From Aristolochia californica (taxonomy: Eukaryota > Streptophyta > Magnoliopsida > Piperales > Aristolochiaceae), in the NCBI GenBank assembly GCA_029961685.1, contig JARWKL010000008.1:19191981-19255980 (forward strand): DNA of 64,000 nt, given 5' to 3'. The position numbers and the translations under genes are program-made. Below, piece after piece: positions 1 through 14,441 of this stretch (the first letter of the stretch is position 1; the number at the start of each line of letters is the position of its first letter). The notes under the pieces are model-generated. The model did not search any database. It was not told where the DNA came from and saw only the letters and a program-made list of their open reading frames with translations.

Positions 1-2539
1 TAGATAACTAAACTTTTGTGTTCATTTGTGGTGTATGAATAAATTTTCTTTACTCAACTTTGTTATTGCTTTAAATTCTTTCCATACATAAACTCTAAAA
101 TTTTCATTTTGTTGTGATCTCTTTGCCTTTTATCTCTTTTTTTGTATATGAGATGAAGGGAAAGTGAAAATTCAAGTTTTGATTTAAGAAAAAAGTATAC
201 ATCTAAAATGGAAATGCAAAATGCAAAAATGTAGAGAGAGAAAATTCCATAAAGTTTTTGTAATTTTTAGGGATTGTAAACTCTTTTTAGTTTTTATATA
301 TCGGGTTCTGGAATCGTCGGGAAAAGGGGAAGCGGGGGATTTTTAATTGAGTGTTGAATCCTAATCCATAAGTCATTCCTTAAAAAAATGTAGCCCGTTA
401 CGCATGATAAATCACTTTACAATTTTTTATGATCATTAGGTCAGCTTTTTTTAAATGGGCAAAATAATGGCTTGTTTGACTCGGGAAAATATCCCACTGC
501 ACGTTCATTTGAGAGTTTAAAGTTATTCTTTTTAAAAGGTTTGGATCCATAGGTCATTTGAATCTTTAACATGTTTCAAGCATGGATATTCTTTTTTAAA
601 AACATGTGTACAAAAATCTCTTTCTTACAAAATTCCGAGCTATTAGGGTTGAACTAGTGGAATTTCCCAAATTTGGTTAACAAAACTTTTTGGTTCATTT
701 GTGATGTGTGAATAAATTTTATTTACTTCCAATTTTTATTGCTTTAAATTCTTTCCATACATAAACTCTAAAATTTTCTTTTTGTTGTGATCTATTTGCC
801 TTTTATCTTTTTTTTTTTTTAAGAGATGAAGGGGAAGTGAAAACTCAAGTTTTGATTTAATAAAAAAGTATACATACAAAATGGAAATGCACAATGCACA
901 AATGTAGAGAGAATTAATTCCAAAAAGTGCCTGTAATTTTTAGGGATTATAAACTCTTTTTTGTTTTTTATATATCAAGTTCTACAATTGTCGGGAAAAG
1001 GGGGATGGGGGAGATTTTTAACAGAGTGTTGACTCCCAATCCATAAGTCATTCCTTACAAAAATATAGCCCCTTACGCATGATAAATAACTTTACAATCA
1101 TCTATGATCGTTAGGTCAGCTTTTTGTAAATGGGCAAACTAAGGGCTTGTCTGACTTGGGTAAATATCCCACCGCACGTTCACTTGGGAATTTAATGTTA
1201 TTCTCATTATAAGGTTTGGATCCAAAGGTCATTTGCATCTTTAACATGTTTCTAGCATGCATATCTATTTTTTAAAACATGTGTTGAAAAATCTCTTTCT
1301 TTTAAATTTCCGAGCAATTAGGGTTGAACTAGTGGAATTTTCCCAAACTTGGATAACAAAACTTTTGTGTTCATTTGTGGTGTGTGAAAACATTTTCTTT
1401 ACTAATATTATTTTGCCTTAAATTCTTTCCATACATAAATTTTATTTCCCTTTTTTCTATTTTTTCTTTTACGAGATGAAGGAAAAGTGAAAAATCAAGT
1501 TTTTTTTTTAAGAAAAAAGTATACATCTTAAAAGGAAATGCACAATGCACAAATTTAGAGAGAGATAATTCCAAAAGGTGTTTGTAATTTTTATGGATTG
1601 TAAACTCTTTTTAGTTTTTATATATCTTGTTCTGCGAACATCGGGAAAAGGAGGAGGCGGGTGATTTTTAACTGAGTGTTGACTCCCTCTCCATAAGTCA
1701 TTCTTACAAAAATATAGTTGTTACGCATGATAAATCACTTTACAATCATCTTTGATCAATAGGTGAGCTTTTTGTATATGGGCAAAATAATGACTTGTTT
1801 GACTCGGGTAAATATCCCACCGCACGTTCACTTGGGAATTTAATTTTATTCTCTTTACAAGGTTTGGAACCATTCGTCATTTGCATCTTTAACATGTTTC
1901 ACACATGCATATCCATTTTTTAAAACATGTGTAGAAAAATCTCTTTCGTATAAAATTTTGAGCTATTAGGGTTGAACAAGTGGAATTTTCCCAAACTTGG
2001 ATAACAAAAGTTTTGTGTTCATTTGGGGTGTGTGAATAAATTTTCTTTACGAATATGTTTTTTTGCTTTAAATTCTTACCATAAATAAACTCTAAAATTT
2101 TCATTTTGTAGTGATCTATTCCCTTTTTTCTATTTTTTTTTTTTTACCAGATGAAGGGAAAGTGAAAATCAAGTTTTGATTTAAGAAAAAAGTATACATC
2201 TTAAATGGAAAAGCGCAATGTACAAATTTAGAGAGAGATAATTCCAAAAAGTGTTTGTAATTTTTAGGGATTGTATACTCTTTTTAGTTTTTATATATTA
2301 GGTTCGGCAATCGTCAGGAAAAGGGGGAGGCGAGGGTTTTTAACTGAGTGTTGACTCCCATTCCATAAGTCATTCCTTACAAAAATATACCCCATTACAC
2401 ATGATAAATCTCTTTACAATCATTTATGATCGTTAGATCAGCTTTTGGTAAATGGGCAAAATAATTGCATGTTTGATACGGGTAAATATCCCACCGAACG
2501 TTCACTTGGGAATTTAATGTTATTAAATTTAAAGGGTTT

Positions 2540-3078
2540 GGGTCCATAAGTCAATTTCATCATCAACATTTTTCAAGCATGCTTATCCATTTTTTAAAAC
2601 ATGTGTAGAAAAATCTCTTTCTGATAAAATTCCAAGCTTAAGGGTTGAACTAGTGGAATTTCCCAAACTTGGATAACAAAAATTTTATGTTCATTTCTTG
2701 TGTGTGAATAAATTTCATTACTGAAATTTTTTATTGCTTTAAATTATTTCCATACATAAACTCTAAAATTTTCATTTTGTTGTGATCTATTTACCTTTTT
2801 CTATTTTTTTGTTTACGAGATGAAGGGAAAGTGAAAAATCAAGTTTTGATTAAAGAAAAAAGTATACATCATCAATGGAAATGCACCATGCACAAATTTA
2901 GAGAGAGATAATTCATAAAAGTGTTTGTAATTTTTAGGGATCATAAATCACTTTACAATCATCTATGATCGTTAGGTCAGCTTTTTTTAAATGGGAAAAA
3001 TAATGGCTTGTTTTACTCGGGAAAATATCCTACCGCACGTTCATTTGGGAGTTTAAAGTGATTCTCTTTAAAAAGTTT
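2540..3078 (+). repeat. Truncated monomer lacking the G-rich island
   Basis: This monomer is 539 bp. At about 2940/2941 the TTTTTAGGGA block is joined directly to TCATAAATCACTTTACAATC. About 135 bp is lost, including the TATATATCAGG segment, the G-rich island, the GTTGACTCCC block and the ATAGCCCGTTACG block. Confidence 0.8.
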
Positions 3079-3752
3079 GGATCCATAGGTCATTTGAATC
3101 TTTAACATGTTTCAAGCATGCATATCCTTTTTTTAAAACATGTGTAGAAAAATCTCTTTCTTATAAAATTCAGAGCTACTAGGGTTGAACTAATGGAATT
3201 TCCGCAACTTGGATAACAAAACTTTGGTGTTGATTTGTGGTGTGCGAATAAATTTTCTTTCCTTACAACGGTGATTGCTTTAAATTCTGTCCTTACATAG
3301 AACTCTAAAATTTTCATTTTATTGTGATCTATTTGCCTTTTATCTCCTTTTTTTTTACGAGAAGAAGGGAAAATCAGAACTCAAGTTTTTATTTAAGAAA
3401 AAATTATACATCTAAAATGTAAATGCACAATTCACAAATGTAAAGAGATATAATTCCAAAAACATGTCTGTAATTTTTAGGGATTGTAAACTTTTTTTAG
3501 TTTTTATATATAGTGTTCTGCAATTGTCGGGAAAAGGGGGAGGCAGGGGATTTTTAACTTAGTGTTGACTCCAATCCATAAGCCATTCCTTACAAAAATA
3601 TAGCCCATTACACATGAAAAATTACTTTACAATCATCTATGATCGTTAGGTCAGCTTTTCTTAAAAGGGCAAAATAATGGCTTGTTTGACTCGGGTAAAT
3701 ATCCCGTCGCATGTTCACTTGGGTATTTAATGTTATTCTCTATAAAAGGTTT

Positions 3753-4392
3753 GGATCCATAGGTCATTTGCATCTTTAACATGTTTCAAACATGCATATC
3801 CATTTTTTAAAACATGTGTAGAAAAATCTCTTTCTTATAAAATTCCGAGCTATTAGAGTTGAACAAGTGGAATTTTCCCAAACTTGGATAAGAAAACTTG
3901 TGTGTTCATTTTGTTGTGTGAATAAATTTTGTTTACTAATATTTTTTTTGCTTTAAATTCTATTGTGATCTGTTTGCCTTTTTTCTATTTTTTTGTTTAT
4001 CTGATGAAGGGAAAGTGAAAAATCAAGTTTTTATTTAAGAAAAAAGGATACATCTTAAATTGAAATGCACAATGCACAAATTTAGAGAGAGATAATGCCA
4101 AAAAGTGTCTGTAATTTTTAGGGACTATATACTCTTTTTAGTTTTTATACGTCAAGTTCTGCAATCGTCGAGAAAAGAGGAGGCGGGCACTTTTTAACTG
4201 AGTGTTGACTTCCAAACCACAAGTTATTCTTTACACCATTATATCCCGTTACACATGATTAATCTCTTTACAATCATCTATGATCATTAGGTCAGCTTTT
4301 TGTAAATTGGCCAAAAATGGCATGTTTGACTCAACTAAATATCCCATCGAACGGTCACTTGGGAATTTAATGTTATTATCTTTAAATGGTTT
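3753..4392 (+). repeat. Shortened monomer (640 bp), deletion before GTGATCT
   Basis: Around 3957-3965 CTTTAAATTC is joined to TATTGTGATCTG, removing about 35 bp (the CCATACATAAACTC segment). The right end of this deletion falls near the same GTTGTGATCT position that ends deletions at about 19935, 21870, 39801 and 41127. Confidence 0.75.
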
Positions 4393-7300
4393 GGATCCAT
4401 AGGTCATTTTCATGTTCAACATGTTTCAATCACGCATATCCATTTTATAAAACATGTGTAGAAAAATCTCTTTCTTATAAAATTCCGAGCTATTAGGGTT
4501 GAACTAGTGGAAATTCCCAAACTTGGATAACAAAACTTTTTTGTTCATTTGTGGTGAGTGAATAAATTTTCTTTACTTACATTTTTTGTTGGTTTAAATT
4601 CTTTCCATACATAAACTCTAAAATTTTCTTTTTGTTGTGATCTATTTGCGTTTTTTCTCTTTTTTATTTACAACATGAAGGGAAAGTCAAAACTCAAGTT
4701 TTGATTTAAGAAAAAAGGTATACATCTAAAATGGAAATGCACAATGCACAAATGCAGAGAGAGATAATTCAAAAGAGTGTCTGTAAGTTTTTGGGATTGT
4801 AAACTCTTTTTTGTTTTTATATATCTGGTTCGGCAATCCTCGGGAAAAGGGGGAGGCGGGGGATTTTTAACAAAGTGTCGACTCCCAATCCATAAGTCAT
4901 TCCTTACAAAAATATATCCTGTTACGCATGATAAATCACTTTTCAATCATTTATGATCGTTAGGTCAGCTTTTTGTAAATGGGCAAAATAATGGCTTTTT
5001 TGACTCGGGTAAATATCCCACCGCACGTTCACTTGGGAATTTAATGTTATTATCTTTAAAATGTTTGGATCCATAGGTCATTTGCATTTTTAACATGTTC
5101 CAAGCATGCATATCCATTTTTTAAAACATGTGTAGAAAAATCTCTTTCTTATAAAATTCCCGAGCTACAAGGGTTGTACTAGTGGAATTTTCGCAAACTT
5201 GGAGAACTAAAAATTTGTGCTCATTTGTGGTGTATGAATAAATTTTCTTTAATAAAAATTTTTATTGCTTTAAATTCTTTTTATACATAAACTCTAAAAT
5301 TTTCATTTTATAGTGATCTCTTTGCCTTTTATCTCTTTTTTCGTTTACGAGATGAAGGGCAAGTGAAAACTCAAGTTTTTTTTTAAGAAAAAATGTATAA
5401 ATCTAAAATGCAAACGTACAATGAAAAAATGTAGAGAGAGGTAATTCCAAAAAGTATCTGTAATTTTAAGTGATTGTAAACTCTTTTTAGTTTTATATAT
5501 CAGGTTCTACAATCGTTGAAAATAGGTGGAGGCGAGGGATTTTTAAGTTAGTGTTGACTCCCAATCCATAAGTCATTCCTTACAAAAATATAGACTGTTA
5601 TGCATGATAAATCACTTTACAATCATCTATGATCGTTAGGTCAGCTTTTTGTAATTGGGAAAAATAATGGCTTGTTTGACTTAGGTAGATATTCCACCGC
5701 ACGTTCACTTAGGAATTTAAAGTTATTTTCTTTAAACTGTTTGAATCCTTAGGTCATTTGAATCTTTAACATATTTCAAACATGCATATCCATTTTTTAA
5801 AACATGTGTAGAAAAGTCTCTTTCTTATAAAATTTTGATCTATAAGGGTTGAACTAGTGGAATTTTCCAAACTTGGTTAACAAAAATTTTGTGTTCATTT
5901 GTGTGTGTGTGAATAAATTTTCTTTATTTACATTTGTTATTGCTTTAAATTGTTTCCTTACATAAACTCTAAAATTTTCATTTTGTTGTGATCAATTTGC
6001 CTTTTATCCCCTTTGTTGTTTACGAGATGAAGTGAAAGTGAAAACTCAAGTTTTGATTTAAGAAAAAAGTATACACCTAAAATGGAAATGCACATTGCAC
6101 AAATGTAGAGAGAGATAATTCCAAAAAAGTGTCTGTAATTTTTAGGGATTGTAAACTCTTTTTAGTTTTTTATATATCATGTTCTTCAATGGTCGGGAAA
6201 AGGGGGATGCGGGGGATTTTTAACTGATTGTTGACTCCCTATACATAAGTCATTCCTTAAAAAATATGGCCCGTTACACATGATAAAACACTTTAAAATC
6301 ATCTATGATCGTTAGGTCAATTTTTAGTAAATGGGCAAAATAATGGCTTGTTTGACTCGGGTAAATATCCCACCGCACGTTCACTTGGGAATTTAATGTT
6401 ATTTTTTTTAAAAGGTTTGGTTCCACAGGTCATTTGCATCTTTAACATGTTTCAAGCATGCATATCCATTTTTTATAACATGTGTAGAAAAATCTCTTTC
6501 TTATAAAATTCCGAGGTAATGGGGTTGAACTAGAGGAATTTTCCAGAACTTGAATAAAAAAACATTTGAGTTGATTTTTGGTGTGTGAAAAAATTTTCTT
6601 TACTAATATTTTTTTGCTTTAAATTCTTACCATACATAAACTCTAAAATTTTTATTTTGTAGTGATCTATTTGCCTTTTGTCTATTTTTTTGTTTACGAG
6701 ATGAAGGGAAAGTGAAAAATCAAGTTTTGATTTCAGAAAAAAGTATACATCTTAAATGGAAATGCACAATGCACAAATTTAGAGAGTGATAATTCGAAAA
6801 AGTGCCTGTAATTTTTAGGGATTGTAAACAGTTTTTAGTCTTTATATATCAGGTTCTGCAATCGTCGAGAAAAGTGGGAGGTGGGGGATTTTTAACTCGG
6901 TGTTGACTCCCAATCCAAAAGTCATTCCTTACAAAAATATAAACCGTTACGCATGATAATTCTCTTTACAATCATCTATGATCGTTAGGTCAGGTTTTTA
7001 TAAATGGGCAAAATAATAGCTAGTTTGACTTGTGAAAATATCCCACCGAATGTTCACTTGGGAATTTAATGTTATTATCTTTAAATGTTTTGGATGCATA
7101 GGTCATTTGCATCTTCAACATGTTTCAACCAGGCATATCCATTTTTTGAAAACATGTGTTGAAATATCTCTTTCTTATAAAATTCCGAGCTATTAGGGTT
7201 GAACTAGTGGAATTTCCCAAACTTGGATAACAAAACTTTTGGGTTTATTTGTGGTGCGTAAATAAGTTTTCTTTACTTAAATTTGTTATTGCTTTAAATT

Positions 7301-8440
7301 ATTTCCATACATAAACTCTAAAATTTTCATTTTGTTGTGACTTATTAGCCTTTTATCTCTTTTTTTTTTACGAGAAGAAAAGAAAGTGAAAACTCAAGTT
7401 TTGGTTTAAGAAAAAAGATACATCTAAAATGGAAATACATAATGCACAAATGTAGAGAGAGATAATTCCAAAAAGTGTCTGTAATTTTTAGGGATTGTAA
7501 ATTTTTTTTTCTTTTTATATATCAAGTTTTGCAAGCGGCGGGAAAAGGGGGAGGCGGGAGATTTTAATAGAGTGTTGACACCCAATCCATCGGTCATTCC
7601 TTACAAAAAAAATATCGCCCATCGTGCATGATAAATCACTTGACAATCATCTATGATCGTTAGGTCAGCTTTTTGTAAATGGGCAAAATAATGGCTTGTT
7701 TGACTCGGGTAAATATCCCACCGAACGTTTACTTGGGAATTTAATGTTATTATCTTTAAAATGTTTGGATCCATAGGTCATTTGCTTCTTTAACATGTTT
7801 CAAGCTTGCATATCCATCTTTTAAAACATGTGTAGAAAAATCTCTTGCTTATAAAATTCCGAGCTATAAGGGTTGAACTAGTGGAATTTCTGAAACTTGG
7901 ATAACAAAAATTTTGTGTTCATTTGTGGTGTGTGAATAAATTTTCTTTACTTATATTTGCTATTGCTTTAAATTATTTCCTTACATAAACTCTAAAATTT
8001 TCATTTTGTTGTGATGTATTTGGCTTTTATCTCTTTTTTTGTTTACGAGAAGAAGGGAAAGTCAAAACTTAAGTTTTTATTTAAGAAAAAAGTATACATC
8101 TAAAATGAAAATGCACAATGCACAATTGTAGAGAGAGATAATTCCAAAAAGTTTCTGTAATTTTTGGGGATTGTAAACTCTTTTTAGTTTTTATATATCA
8201 AGTTCTGCAATTGTCGGGAAAAGGGGAAGGCGGGGGATTTTTAACATAGTGTTGACTCCCAATCCATAAGTTATTCCTTACAAAAATATATCTCATTACA
8301 GAAGATAAATCACTTTATAATCATCTATGATCGTTCAGTCAACTTTTTATAAATGGTCAAAATAATGGCTTGTTTGACTCGGGTAGATATCCCACCGCAC
8401 GTTCATTGGGGAATTTAATGTTATTATCTTTAAATTGTTT

Positions 8441-9077
8441 GGATGCATATCCATTTTTTAAAACATGTGTAGAAAAATCTCTTTCTTATAAAATTCCGAG
8501 CTATAAGGGTTGAACTAGTGGAATTTCCCAAACTTGGATAACAAAACTTTTGTGTTCATTTGTGGTGTGTGAATAAATTTTCTTTACTTACATTTGTTAT
8601 TGTTTTAAACTCTTTCCATACATAAACTCTAAAATTTTCATCTTGTTGTGATCTTTTTGCCTTTTATCTCTTTTTTTTTTTACGAGATGAAGGGAAAGTG
8701 AAAACTCAAGTTTTGATTTAAGAAAAAAGTATTCATATAAAATGGAAATGCACAGTGCTCAAATGTAGAGAAATATAATTCCAAAAAGTGACTGTAATTT
8801 TTGGGGATTGTAAACTCTTTTTAGGTTATAAATATCAGGTTCTGCAATCGTCGGGAAAAGGGGGAGGCGGGGGATTTTTAACTGAGTGTTGACTCCCAAT
8901 CCATAAGTCATTCCCTACAAAAATATAGCTTGTTACGCATGATAAATAACTTTACAATCATCTATGACTGTTAGGTCAACTCTTTGTAATTGGGACAAAT
9001 AATGGCTTGTTTGACTCGGGTAAATATCCCACCGGACGTTCACTTGGGAATTTAATGTTATTCTCTTTTAAAGGTTT
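8441..9077 (+). repeat. Shortened monomer (637 bp), deletion at the anchor
   Basis: GGATGCATATCC replaces the usual stretch from GGATCCATAGG to GCATGCATATCC. About 38 bp is lost, removing one arm of the ACATGTTT/AAACATGT dyad. ATGCAT-like microhomology may have guided the deletion. Confidence 0.75.
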
Positions 9078-11752
9078 GGATCCATAGGTCAATTGAATCT
9101 TTAACATGTTTCTAGCATGCATATCCATTTTTTAAAATATGAGTAGAAAAATCACGTTGTTATAAATTTCCGAGCTATTAGGGTGGAACTAGTGGAATTT
9201 TCCCAAACTTGGATAACTAAACTTTTGTGTTCAGTTGTGGTGTATGAATAAATTTTATTTACTTGAATTTTTTATTGCTTTCAATTCTTTCCATACATAA
9301 AATCTTAAATTTTCATTTTGTTGTGATCTATTTGCCTTTTATCTCTCTTTTTTTTTTCGAGATGAAGGGAAAGTGAAAGCTCAAGTTTTGATTTAAGAAA
9401 AAAGTATACATCTAAAATGGAAAGGAAAAATGCAAAAATGTAGAGAGAGATAAATCCAAAAAGTGTCTGTAATTTTTAGGGATTGTAATTTCTTTTTAGT
9501 TTTGATATATTCTGCAATCGTTGGGAAAAGGGGGATATGGTTGATTTTTAACTAAGTGTTGACACCCAATCCATAAGTTATTCCTTCCAAAAATATAGCC
9601 CGTTACGCATGATAAATCACTTTACAATCATCTATGAACGTTAGGTCAGCTTTTTGTAAAATAGCAAAATAATTGCTTGTTTGACTCGGCTAAATATCCC
9701 ACCGAAAGTTAGGAATTTAAAGTTATTCTCTTTAAAAGGTTTGGATCCATAGGTCATTTGAATCTTCAACATGTTTCAAGCATGCATATCCATTTTTTAA
9801 TACACGAGTAGAAAAATTTCTTTCTTATAAAATTCCTAGCTATTAGGGTTGAACAAGTGGAATTTCCCAAACTAGGTTAACAAAACTTTTTTGTTCATTT
9901 GTGGTGTGTGAATAAATTTTATTTACTTACATTTGTTATTGCTTTAAATTCTTTCCATACAAAAACTCTAAAATTTTCATTTTGTTGTGATCTAGTTGCC
10001 ATTTATCTAGTTTTTTTTTTTTCCAAAATGAAGTGAAAGTGAAAACTCAAGTTTTGATTTAAGAAAAAAGTATACATCTAAAATGGAAATGCATAATGCA
10101 CAAATATAGAGAGAGATAATTCAAAAATGTGTCTATAATTTTTAGGGATTGTAAAATCTTTTTAGTTTTTATATATCGTCGGGAAAAGGGGGAGGCAGGG
10201 ATTTTTAACGGAGTGTTGACTCCCAATCCATAAGTCATTCCGTACAAAAATATAGCTCGTTATGCATGATAAATAACTTTACAATCATCTATGATGGTTA
10301 GGTCAGCTTTTTTTAAATGGGCAAAATAATAGCTTGTTTGACTCGGGTAAATATCCCATCGAACGTTCACTTTGGAATTTAATGTTATTATCTTTAAAAG
10401 TTTTGGATCCATAGGTCATTTGCGTCTTTAACTTGTTTCAAGCATGCATTTCCATTTTTTAAAACATGTGTAGAAAAAAATCCCTTTCTTATAAAAGTCT
10501 GAGTTATTTGGGTTGAACTAGTGGAGTTTTCGAAACTTGGATAACAAAACTTTTGTCTTCATTTTTTGTGTACGAATAAATTTTCTTTGCTTTCATTTGT
10601 TTTTGCTTTAAATTTTTTCCATACATAAACTCTAAAATGTTCATTTTGTTGAGATCTATTTGTCTTTTATCTCTTTTTTTGTTTATGAGATGACGGGAAA
10701 GTGAAAACTCAAGTTTCTATTTAAGAAAAAACTATATATCAAAAATGGTAATGCTTAATGCACAAATGTAGAGAGATAATTCAAAAAAGTGTCTGTAATT
10801 TTTAGGGATTGTGAACTCTTTTTAAATTTTATATATCAAGTTCTGCAATCGTTGGGAAAAGGAGGAGATGGGGGTTTTTTAACTGAGTGTTGACTCCCAA
10901 TCCATAAGTCATTCCTTACAAAAATATAGCCCGTAACGCCTGATAAATCACTTTACAATCATATATGATCGTTCGGTCAGCTTTTTGTAAATCGGTAAAA
11001 TAATGGCTTGTCTAACTGGGGTAAATATCCTACCGCACGCTCACTTTGGAATTTAATTTTATTCTCTTTAAAAGGTTTGAATCCATAGGTCATTTGCATC
11101 TTTAACATGTTTCAAGCATGCATGTCTATTTTTAAAAACCTGTCTAGAAAAATCTCTTTCTGATAAAATTCTTATCTATTAGGGTTGAACAAGTGGAATT
11201 TTCCCAAACTTGGATAACAACATTTTTGTGTTTAGTTGTGGTGTGTGAAAAATTTTCTTTACTTACATTTGTTATTGCTTTAAATTATTTCCATACATAA
11301 ACTCTAAAATTTTCATTTTGTTGTGATCTATTTGCCTTTTATCTCTTTTTTTTTTACGAGATGAAGGGAAAATGAAAACTCAAGTTTTGATTTAAGAAAA
11401 ATGTATACACTGAAAATGGAAATGAAAAATGCACAAATGTAGAGGGAGATAATTCCAAAAAGCGTCAGTAATTTTTAGGGATTGTAAACTATTTTTAGTT
11501 TTTATATATCAGTTTCTTTAATCGTCGGGAAAAAGGGGAAGGCGGAGGTTTTTTAACTAAGTGTTGACTCCCAATCCATAAGTCATTTCGTACAAAAATA
11601 TAGACCATTACGCATGAAAAATCACTTTACAATCATCAATGATCGTTAGGTCAGCTATTTGTAAATGGGCAAAATAATGGCTTGTTTGACTCGAGTAAAT
11701 ATCCCATCGAACGTTCACTTGGGAATTTGATGCTATTATCTTTAAAAGGTTT

Positions 11753-12427
11753 GGATCCATAGGTCATTTGCATCTTTAACATGTTTCAAGCATGCACATC
11801 CATTTTTAAAAACATGTGTAGAAAAATCCTTTTCTTATAAAATTCCGAGCTATTAGGGTTGAACTAATGGAATTTCCCAAACTTGGTTAACAAAACTTTC
11901 CTGTTCATTTGTGGTGTGTGAATAAATTTTCTTTACTTACATTTGTTATTGCTTTAAATTCTTTCCATACATAAACTCTCAAATTTTCATTTTGTTGTGA
12001 TCTATTAGCTATTTATTTCTTTTTTTGTTTATGAGATGAAGGGAAAGTGAAAACTCAAGTTTAGATTTTAGAAAAAATTATACATCTAAAATTGAAATGC
12101 ACAGTGCACAAATGTAGAGAGAGATAATTCGAAAAAGTGTCTATAATTTTTAGCAATTGTAAACTCTTTTTAATTTTTATATATCAAGTTATGCAATCGT
12201 CGGGAGAAGGGGGAGGCGGGAGAGTTTTAACTGAGTGTTGACTCCCAATCCATAAATCATTTCTTACAAAAATATAGCCCGTTACACATGATAAATCACT
12301 TTACAATCAACTATGATTGTTAGGTCAGCGATTTGTAAATGGGCAAAATAAGGGCTTGTTTGACTTGGATAAAAATCCCACCACACGTTCACTTGGGAAT
12401 TTAATGTTATTATCTTTAAAAAGTTTT
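11753..12427 (+). repeat. Representative A-type satellite monomer (675 bp) with internal landmarks
   Basis: A full-length unit chosen to describe monomer anatomy. It starts at GGATCC. A dyad follows: ACATGTTT at 11779-11786 pairs with AAACATGT at 11810-11817 across a loop of about 23 nt. Next come the CTATTAGGGTTGAACTA block, an AT-rich stretch with GTGTGTGAATAAATTTTC, a pyrimidine run leading into GAGATGAAGGGAAAGTG, and a short direct repeat of the form TGCACAATGCACAAAT. The only G-rich island is at about 12202-12220 (GGG, GGGGG and GGG runs on the + strand). It is followed by GTTGACTCCCAATCCATAA, GATAAATCACTTTACAATCA, a GTTAGGTCAGC block and TTGACTCGGGTAAATATCCC (here slightly decayed). The unit ends with the subtype-specific CTTGGGAATT. 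No open frame spans the unit. Confidence 0.9.
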
Positions 12428-14441
12428 GGATTCATAGGTTATTTGCATCTTTAACATGTTTTAGGAATGCATAGCCATTTTTTAAAACATGTATAGAAAA
12501 ATCTCATTCTTCTAAAATTCCAAGCTATAAGGGTTGAACAAGTGGAATTTCCCAAACTTGGATAACTTAACTTTTGTGTTCATTTGTCGTGTGTGAATAA
12601 ATTTTCTTTTCTTACATTTGTTATTGCTTTAAATTCTTTCCATACATAACCTCAAATATTTTCATTTTGTTGTGATCTAATTGCCTTGTATCTCTTTTTT
12701 TGTTTACGAGATGAAGGGAAAGTGAAAACTCAAGTTTTGATTTAACAAAAAAGTATATCTAAAAGGAAATGCACAATGCACAAATTTTAATGAGATATAA
12801 TTCAAAAAAGTGTCTATAATTTTTTGGGATTGTAAACTCTTTTTAGTTTTTAAATATCAGGTTCTGCAATTGTCAGGAAATGGGGGAGGCAGGGGAATTT
12901 TAATTGAGTGTTGACTCCCAATCCATAAGTCATTCCTTACAAAAATATAGTCCGTTTCTCATGATAAATCACTTTTCAATCATCTATGATCGTTAGGTCA
13001 GCTTTTTGTAAATGATCAAAATAATGGCTTGTTTGACTCATGTAAATTTCCCACCGCACGTTCACTTGGGGATTTAATGTTATTCTCAATAAAAGGTTTG
13101 GATCCATAGGTCATTTGCATCTTTAACATGTTTCAAGCATGCATATCCATCTTTTAAAACATGTCAAGAAATATCTTTCTTATAAAATTCCGAGCTATTT
13201 GGGTTGTAGTGGAATTTCCAAAACTTGGATAACAAAACTTTTATGTTCATTTGTGGCATGTGAATAAATTTTCTTTACTTACATTTTTATTGCTTTATAT
13301 TCTTTCCATACATAAACTCTAAAATTTTCATTTTGTTGTGATCTATTCGCCTTTTATCTCTTTTTTTCTGTACGTGATGAAGGGAAAGTGAAAACTCAAG
13401 TTTTGATTTAATAAAAAATTATACTTATCCAATGGAAATTCACAATGCACAAATTTAGAGAGTGATAATTTCAAAAACTGTCAATAATTCTTAGGGATTG
13501 TGAACTCTTTTTAGTTTTTATATATCAGGTTCTACAATCGTTGGGAAAAGGGGGAAGTGGGGGATTTTTAACTGAGTGTTGACTCCCAATCCATTAGTCA
13601 TTCCTTACAAAAATATATCCCGTTACACATGATAAATCACTTTACAATCATCTATGATCCTTATTTCTATTTTTGTAAATATGCACAATAATGGCTTGTT
13701 TGACTCGGGTAAATATCCCACCGCACGTTCCTTTGGGAATTTAATATTATTCTCTTTAAAAGGTTTGTATCAATAGGTCATTTGCATTTTTAACATTTTT
13801 CAAGTATGCATATCCATTTTTTAAAACATGAGAAGAAAAATCTCTTTCTTATAAAATTCTGAGCTATTAGGGTTGAATTAGTGGAATATCCCAAGCTTGG
13901 ATAACAGAACTTTTGTGTTCATTTGTGGTGTGTGAATAAATTTTCTTTACTTGCATTTTTTATCTCTTTTAAAAACCGATCCATTCATGAACTCTAAAAT
14001 TTTCATTTTTTTGTGATCTTTTTGCCTTTTATCTCTTTTTTTTGTTTACGAGATGAAGGGAGAGTGAGAACTCAAGTCTTTTATTTAAGAAAAAGTATAC
14101 ATTTTAAATGGAAATGCACAATACACAAATTTAGAGAGAGATAATTCTAAAAAGTGTCTACAATTTTTAGGGATTGTATCCTCTTTTTAATTTTTGTATA
14201 TCAGGTTCTGTAATCATCGTGAAAAGGGGGATGCTGGGGAATTTTAACTGAGTGTTGACTCCCAATCCCTAAGTCATTCCTTAAAAAAATATAGCCCGTT
14301 ACACATGATAAATCACTTTACAATCACCTATGATTGTTAGGTCAGCTTTTTGTAAATGGGCAAAATAATGGCTCTTTGGCTCAGGTAAATATCCCACCGC
14401 AAGTTCATTGGGAATTTAATGTTATTCTATTTAAATGGTTT

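Noticed and set aside
11849..11870. GGGTTGAACTAG as a Pol III B box
   Set aside because: It lacks the GGTTCGA core, and no A box stands at a suitable distance.
12237..12375. TTGACT boxes (W-box-like) in each monomer as promoter elements
   Set aside because: Six-base matches in a 675-bp unit repeated 94 times; there is no associated gene or TATA-plus-start arrangement.
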